From: Candidatus Ruthia endofausta
Lineage (GTDB): Bacteria > Pseudomonadota > Gammaproteobacteria > PS1 > Pseudothioglobaceae
Reading direction: 5' to 3'
DNA: 64,000 nt
NCBI RefSeq assembly: GCF_013342985.1
Contig: NZ_CP054490.1
Location: 558,001-622,000 of the forward strand
In this document: piece after piece, positions 60,008-64,000 of the stretch
Position numbering within the stretch: position 1 is the stretch's first letter
Layout of the letters: every line of letters begins with the position of its first letter
Position numbers and translations under genes: made by a program
The notes under the pieces: model-generated
Told to the model about the DNA's origin: nothing
The model's input: only the letters and a program-made list of their open reading frames with translations
The model's database searches: none

Positions 60008-61044
60008 TGAAATTAGTTATTGACAATACTTGCTATGCCTATAAGGAAATTTTTGACTGTTTTGGTGAAATTACTGCCATTGCTGGTAGAGATATTAACG
60101 CCAGCTCGGTTAAAGATGCAGATGTATTAATTGTACGTTCGCGCACCCAAGTTAATCAGGCGTTATTGAGCGGTAGTCAGGTGAAGTTTGTCGGTTCAAC
60201 AGTTGTTGGGCTGGATCATGTTGATCAAGACTATTTAAAGGCCAAGGGTACTCAATTTTTCTCAGCCCAAGGTTGCAACTCAATGGCAGTAGCTGAGTTT
60301 GTGATAAGCACCATTGTTAATTTAGCAAATGAGTTGAATTTTAACTATCAAAAGAAAACTTTGGGTATTATTGGTGTCGGTAATGTGGGCACAAGATTGG
60401 CAGAAAAATCCAAGTTGATGGGCATTAAAACCTTGCTGAATGATCCACCACGCCAAATGCATGAAAGTCTAGACAACTTTGTTGATTTAAATACAGCATT
60501 AAGCGCTGATATTGTCACTTTCCATACACCATTGACCGTTGATGGTAAGCATCCATCCTATCAACTACTTAATGAAAATAATTTTCATCACATCACAAAT
60601 AAAACTATTCTTTTTAATGCAGCACGTGGCGGTGTGATAAAAGAAGCAATATGGCAAAAGCATAAAACACTTGCTAATATTATTGACTGTTGGGAAGACG
60701 AACCTAACATCAACCCAAGTTTACAAAATACTGCCTATTTAGCCACGCCACACATCGCCGGACACTCAGTTGATGCAAAATTTATGGGTAGTTTTATAGT
60801 ATATAAAGCATTATGTGCTTTCTTAGGTGAGAAAGAAGATAAAAATATCAGAAATTTAATTAATTCTGGTGAATTATCCATAGATGGGGGTAATTTAAAA
60901 GACACTTTAAATGAAATTTATGATTTTCAACAAGATGCAAACGCCATTAAAGATATCAACAACTTTGAAGACTATCGTAGAAACTACCCCATTCGTTATG
61001 AATGGCATCATTTTAAAAGCAAAACTGCCCTTCCGATTGCTTAA
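60007..61044 (+). CDS. pdxB: Erythronate-4-phosphate dehydrogenase
   Basis: Second step of DXP-dependent vitamin B6 synthesis, 345 residues from the ATG at 60007. D-2-hydroxyacid dehydrogenase fold: [25 protein letters not shown], Rossmann [16 protein letters not shown] (about 117-132), [15 protein letters not shown], and the catalytic His in [13 protein letters not shown]. The C-terminal PdxB dimerisation domain (about 280-345) identifies it against SerA. Its product is transaminated by SerC/PdxF, intact at 6203-7282. Convergent with the nitrate reductase gene (4-nt overlap of ends). Confidence 0.95.
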   Translation: MKLVIDNTCYAYKEIFDCFGEITAIAGRDINASSVKDADVLIVRSRTQVNQALLSGSQVKFVGSTVVGLDHVDQDYLKAKGTQFFSAQGCNSMAVAEFVISTIVNLANELNFNYQKKTLGIIGVGNVGTRLAEKSKLMGIKTLLNDPPRQMHESLDNFVDLNTALSADIVTFHTPLTVDGKHPSYQLLNENNFHHITNKTILFNAARGGVIKEAIWQKHKTLANIIDCWEDEPNINPSLQNTAYLATPHIAGHSVDAKFMGSFIVYKALCAFLGEKEDKNIRNLINSGELSIDGGNLKDTLNEIYDFQQDANAIKDINNFEDYRRNYPIRYEWHHFKSKTALPIA

Positions 61045-62498
61045 CCTTTAAAACAAGGTTGTTTAGAATATTTATCCAGTTCAACGGTTTTGTTTTTAAA
61101 CAACTCAGAATTGCTTACATGATGCATAGAAATAACTTCATTAGAAGCCTTTGTCATTTTATTAAGAGTTTTGCTTTTTCCTGTCCGTGACATTGAGTGC
61201 CACTGTGTCAAAAGTCTAACATTGTTAACTGGATCATTATCGGTACGGTGAGTAACTTTAATATCTACCAACTTTTCTTTAACTTGAATTCTAGGCTGCC
61301 AAGATTCATCAATATCCATTTGTTGCCAAATATCATCTGCTGATTGATAATCAAATCCATCAAGTCTTAATTCTTTAGCAAGTAAGCAAATAATTTCCCA
61401 ATCAGGTTTCGAATCGCCAGCAGGTGGTAAAAAGGCATTTTGTTTTAAATATCTACGTTCTGAGTTTCTTATGTGCCCTATTTTTTCTGACCAACTGCAT
61501 GCTGGCAAAACGATGTCTGCATCATCAGTAGTTAGGGTTCTTGTAAAATCAGACACAATTAATGTCTCAAATTGTCGATAGTTAATCATACTATGTGCAG
61601 GATTTGTTGCCATTACCCATAAGGTTTTAATTTGATTACTGGAGAAAAATTCAGTAGCAGTTAAATCATTGGTTCGTATGCCAATTTCACGACCACCCAT
61701 GGCGTTACATTGTCCTGTTAAAGACAACACGCCACAACCAGGTTTGTTGATATTACCAGTGATAATATGTGCATTAATCAAAGCATTGACCTTGTCAGTT
61801 GCATCGGTTGATTGGGTTAATCCTTGTGAGTAAACACTGAGTACTTTTTTGTCTTTAAACCAAGACTGGTGTGGTAGGTTATTAATAATACCCATGTCTT
61901 TGCCAGGTTCAACTTGAATAAATAAATCAGATCTTTTAGCTGTGGTACTTTCATAGACATCAACACAAACCACAAAAGCCTTGGATTTTTTAATATGGTT
62001 AAACACAATAGGGTGACAATCCGCAGTATTACTGCCAATAATAAAAATAGTTTGTGCTTGATAAATATCATCAAATGACACAGGTACAATATCAGCACCA
62101 TAGGCTCTTTTATTGGCTTCAACAGTAGAGTACATGCACAACCTTGAATTACTTTCAATATTGTCAATGCCGTAAGCTTCTGAAAATTGTTTAGCAACAT
62201 AAAAATCTTCCATTAACATTTGTCCGGACAAGTACAAAGCTATTTGATGTTTTGGTGTTGATCTAAACGCTTTGGCCATGGCTTTAATGGTCTTGTCCCA
62301 ACTGCCTAATGATGGATTAATTAATCTCGCATTATCTGTGCCTACTGTTTCTAATAAAGTCTGCCCTTTAATACAAAGCATGCCTTGATTAACAGGAGAG
62401 TCTTTGTCTCCTGTTAATTTTAATACAGATCCCGTTCGGGTAATTTCAATGCCGCATCCCACACCACAGTAAGGACAAGTTGTCTTAAAATTCATCAT
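61041..62498 (-). CDS. nasA: Assimilatory nitrate reductase-like molybdoenzyme, strongly shortened
   Basis: Catalytic subunit pattern of assimilatory nitrate reductase: [4Fe-4S] ligands Cys8, Cys11, Cys15 and Cys42 (CPYCGVGCG ... CIKG), [105 protein letters not shown] and the C-terminal [11 protein letters not shown]. The frame is open, but 485 residues compare with 700-900 in the family. Segments are missing after LCIKGQTL, after EPGKDMGI and near the C-terminus. It may be an in-frame decaying gene or a minimal enzyme. Confidence 0.82.
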   Translation of the reverse strand: MMNFKTTCPYCGVGCGIEITRTGSVLKLTGDKDSPVNQGMLCIKGQTLLETVGTDNARLINPSLGSWDKTIKAMAKAFRSTPKHQIALYLSGQMLMEDFYVAKQFSEAYGIDNIESNSRLCMYSTVEANKRAYGADIVPVSFDDIYQAQTIFIIGSNTADCHPIVFNHIKKSKAFVVCVDVYESTTAKRSDLFIQVEPGKDMGIINNLPHQSWFKDKKVLSVYSQGLTQSTDATDKVNALINAHIITGNINKPGCGVLSLTGQCNAMGGREIGIRTNDLTATEFFSSNQIKTLWVMATNPAHSMINYRQFETLIVSDFTRTLTTDDADIVLPACSWSEKIGHIRNSERRYLKQNAFLPPAGDSKPDWEIICLLAKELRLDGFDYQSADDIWQQMDIDESWQPRIQVKEKLVDIKVTHRTDNDPVNNVRLLTQWHSMSRTGKSKTLNKMTKASNEVISMHHVSNSELFKNKTVELDKYSKQPCFKG

Positions 62499-62507
62499 TC
62501 TTTTCTT

Positions 62508-64000
62508 TTACTTAATAGCCAATATTAACAATAAAATAAAATTTAACGCAAGCAACAGTGTATTTAATGGTCGGTATTTTGTTAACTTTGATTTTGATTG
62601 TTTGTTCTTTTGAGGTAATAAAAATACTGAATTTGGATGTTCCAAATCATATAAAAATTCTGATAAAGCCTCATACCTTTGCGTATAATCCAGGCAACAC
62701 GCTTTGCGTATAGCACCATCAATCCACACAGGCAAATTTGAATTGTATGTCAACACTGGCTCATAAATTAAATTAGATAGTTTCTTAATATTCAGACTCT
62801 TATCTAATTTATTTTGATAAGGCAGATGAGATGAAAACATCTCATACACAATCACACCTAAACTAAATTGATCAGAGGCTTGTGAAACACTTTCATTTAA
62901 AATTACCTCTGGTGCAGTATAACCTTGCGTGCCCTGATTACCTATGAAATTAATAGGGTTAACCAATTCTGCCACACCTGCAATTCTAGCTGAGCCAAAA
63001 TCAATAATCTTAATTTGACCAATTTCATCAATCATAATATTTTCTGGCTTTAAATCACAATGCAACATTTCTTGACGGTGAAATGCTCGAAGCCCTTGAA
63101 TAATTTGCTTCACAAAATTAACCACCATTTCAATATCAGAATGCTTATTTTCATCCATCCACGCTCGCAAAGTTTGTCCTTTAACATACACCATGGCATA
63201 AGCCAAAAAGTTAGCCTTTTTATGACTGTTATAAATTTTAACGACATTCGAGCTGTGCACTCGTTGCCCTACCCACTTTTCATACATAAAATGTTGTAAG
63301 TATTCTGGATCATCTTCAAAATTAACAGAAGGGGTTTTAAGGGCAACTAACTGCTCAGTATTAATGTCTTTAGCTAGATAAAGTTGCATTTTTGCACTTG
63401 AAATAATTAAAGATTCTATCTCAAAGCCATTGATTTTCATTCCCTTGGTTAACTCAGGTGGTACAGGTTTTTGGGTTAATTCATCAAATACTTCACTTAA
63501 ATTTTTTTCTGGCAGTTGCTCAATCGTTATGATCATAGCCGAGGCATTATCTTGAGAGTCTTGCTTAATTGCTCGCTCAACAATCTTATCAGCAGACGAG
63601 GATTTGTTCATTAATGTTGCTAGCAATGCATCTTGTAAATAATCATGCACACCATCAGTTGTCATTAAAAATTGATCACACAGTTCAAGATCAAAAGTTT
63701 GGTAGTCAACATTAATGCTTAGATCAAAACCCATCGCCCTTGATAGATAGGTTTTTTTCTTGTTAAAGCTTAAAATATGGTCTTTAGTCAGTTGTGTTAA
63801 CACTCCTTTTCTATAACGATAGATTCGTGAATCTCCTACATGAAAAATATGTGCTATATTTGATTTAATAATAACTACACTAAGTGTAGATAACATGGAT
63901 GAAATTTCACCAAAACGCATTGATTGAGAATATAGCCAATTATTAAGTGCTGAAATGACTTGACCAGCTGAATGCTCAACACTCCAAGATTCAGGGGTTG
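62508..64000 (-). CDS. Bifunctional PP2C phosphatase / Ser-Thr protein kinase (5' end off window)
   Basis: The frame is open to the window edge; 497 codons visible. N-terminal PP2C part: ESWSVEHSAGQVISAL, AHIFHVGDSRIYRYRKGVLTQLTKDH, FLMTTDGVHDYL, DNASAMIITIE. Then a Hanks-type kinase from about residue 190: VALKTP (ATP lysine), HCDLKPENIMID (catalytic loop), IDFGSAR, YTAPEV, SDQFSLGVIVYEM; and a C-terminal membrane helix (LLLALNFILLLILAI). The glycine-rich loop is degenerate. In Pseudomonas a kinase of this type lies in the nitrate assimilation cluster, matching nasA 9 nt downstream. Confidence 0.88.
   Translation of the reverse strand, partial: TPESWSVEHSAGQVISALNNWLYSQSMRFGEISSMLSTLSVVIIKSNIAHIFHVGDSRIYRYRKGVLTQLTKDHILSFNKKKTYLSRAMGFDLSINVDYQTFDLELCDQFLMTTDGVHDYLQDALLATLMNKSSSADKIVERAIKQDSQDNASAMIITIEQLPEKNLSEVFDELTQKPVPPELTKGMKINGFEIESLIISSAKMQLYLAKDINTEQLVALKTPSVNFEDDPEYLQHFMYEKWVGQRVHSSNVVKIYNSHKKANFLAYAMVYVKGQTLRAWMDENKHSDIEMVVNFVKQIIQGLRAFHRQEMLHCDLKPENIMIDEIGQIKIIDFGSARIAGVAELVNPINFIGNQGTQGYTAPEVILNESVSQASDQFSLGVIVYEMFSSHLPYQNKLDKSLNIKKLSNLIYEPVLTYNSNLPVWIDGAIRKACCLDYTQRYEALSEFLYDLEHPNSVFLLPQKNKQSKSKLTKYRPLNTLLLALNFILLLILAIK

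Overview
The window reads as chromosome of a reduced, AT-rich gammaproteobacterium. Housekeeping proteins are of gammaproteobacterial type (infC-rpmI-rplT-pheST-ihfA, hisS-yfgM-der, rpsF-rpsR-rplI-dnaB-alr, system I ccm genes), a DsrC-superfamily protein points to sulfur metabolism, and many genes are dead or shrinking. This fits the thiotrophic symbiont clade of vesicomyid clams and bathymodiolin mussels (Ca. Ruthia, Ca. Vesicomyosocius, SUP05 relatives). That placement is an inference from gene content and was not checked by search.

Layout. 1-7.3 kb: signal peptidase I (cut by the window edge), a cysteine-less DsrC relative, then a minus-strand amino-acid block serC - dead serA - pheA - hisC - tyrA - aroA. 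7.3-8.1 kb: a decayed vitamin B12 module with a cobalamin-riboswitch-like leader, a remnant of an exported protein and a remnant of cob(I)alamin adenosyltransferase. 8.1-14.5 kb: radA, a dead GDSL esterase, nrdR, glyA, remnants, tRNA-Pro, moeB-like and msrA. 14.6-15.9 kb: three gene remnants and one unrecognised ORF. 15.9-23.1 kb: the translation operon thrS-infC-rpmI-rplT-lipoprotein-pheS-pheT-ihfA. 23.2-26.2 kb: a dead type I restriction locus (hsdM, rhuM-like, hsdR). 26.2-31.3 kb: recJ, a DUF1566 protein, thiO, lspA and a BT1-type carrier. 31.4-39.4 kb: fabI, remnants, ppiD, tRNA-Asp, tRNA-Val, HU, ccmC-ccmD-ccmE-ccmG and tsaB. 39.4-49 kb (plus strand): rpsF-rpsR-rplI-dnaB-alr-cpdA-like, a frameshifted gene, a 5'-nucleotidase, hisS-yfgM-der. 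49-53 kb: a dead M48 protease, pyrG, msbA. 53-56 kb: a graveyard of at least five genes, including a fossil MNIO/DUF692-DoxX (bufferin-like) cassette. 56-64 kb: a TrpD2-like protein, Rieske protein, lytic transglycosylase, CSD protein, shortened TPMT, thioredoxin-like protein, ung, pdxB, a much shortened NasA-type nitrate reductase and a kinase/phosphatase that runs off the window.

How it fits together. Live genes are packed with 1-20 nt overlaps. Almost every stretch longer than about 300 nt without a live gene holds a recognisable corpse, so genome reduction was under way and lost defence, B12 use, RiPP-related metal handling, and parts of serine and nitrogen metabolism. Aromatic amino acid synthesis is intact, and its Phe-feedback motif in PheA is altered. 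serA is dead while serC is intact. Since SerC also acts as PdxF in vitamin B6 synthesis and pdxB is intact here, B6 supply may explain why serC survives. No new defence or mobile system, CRISPR array or intact insertion sequence was seen.
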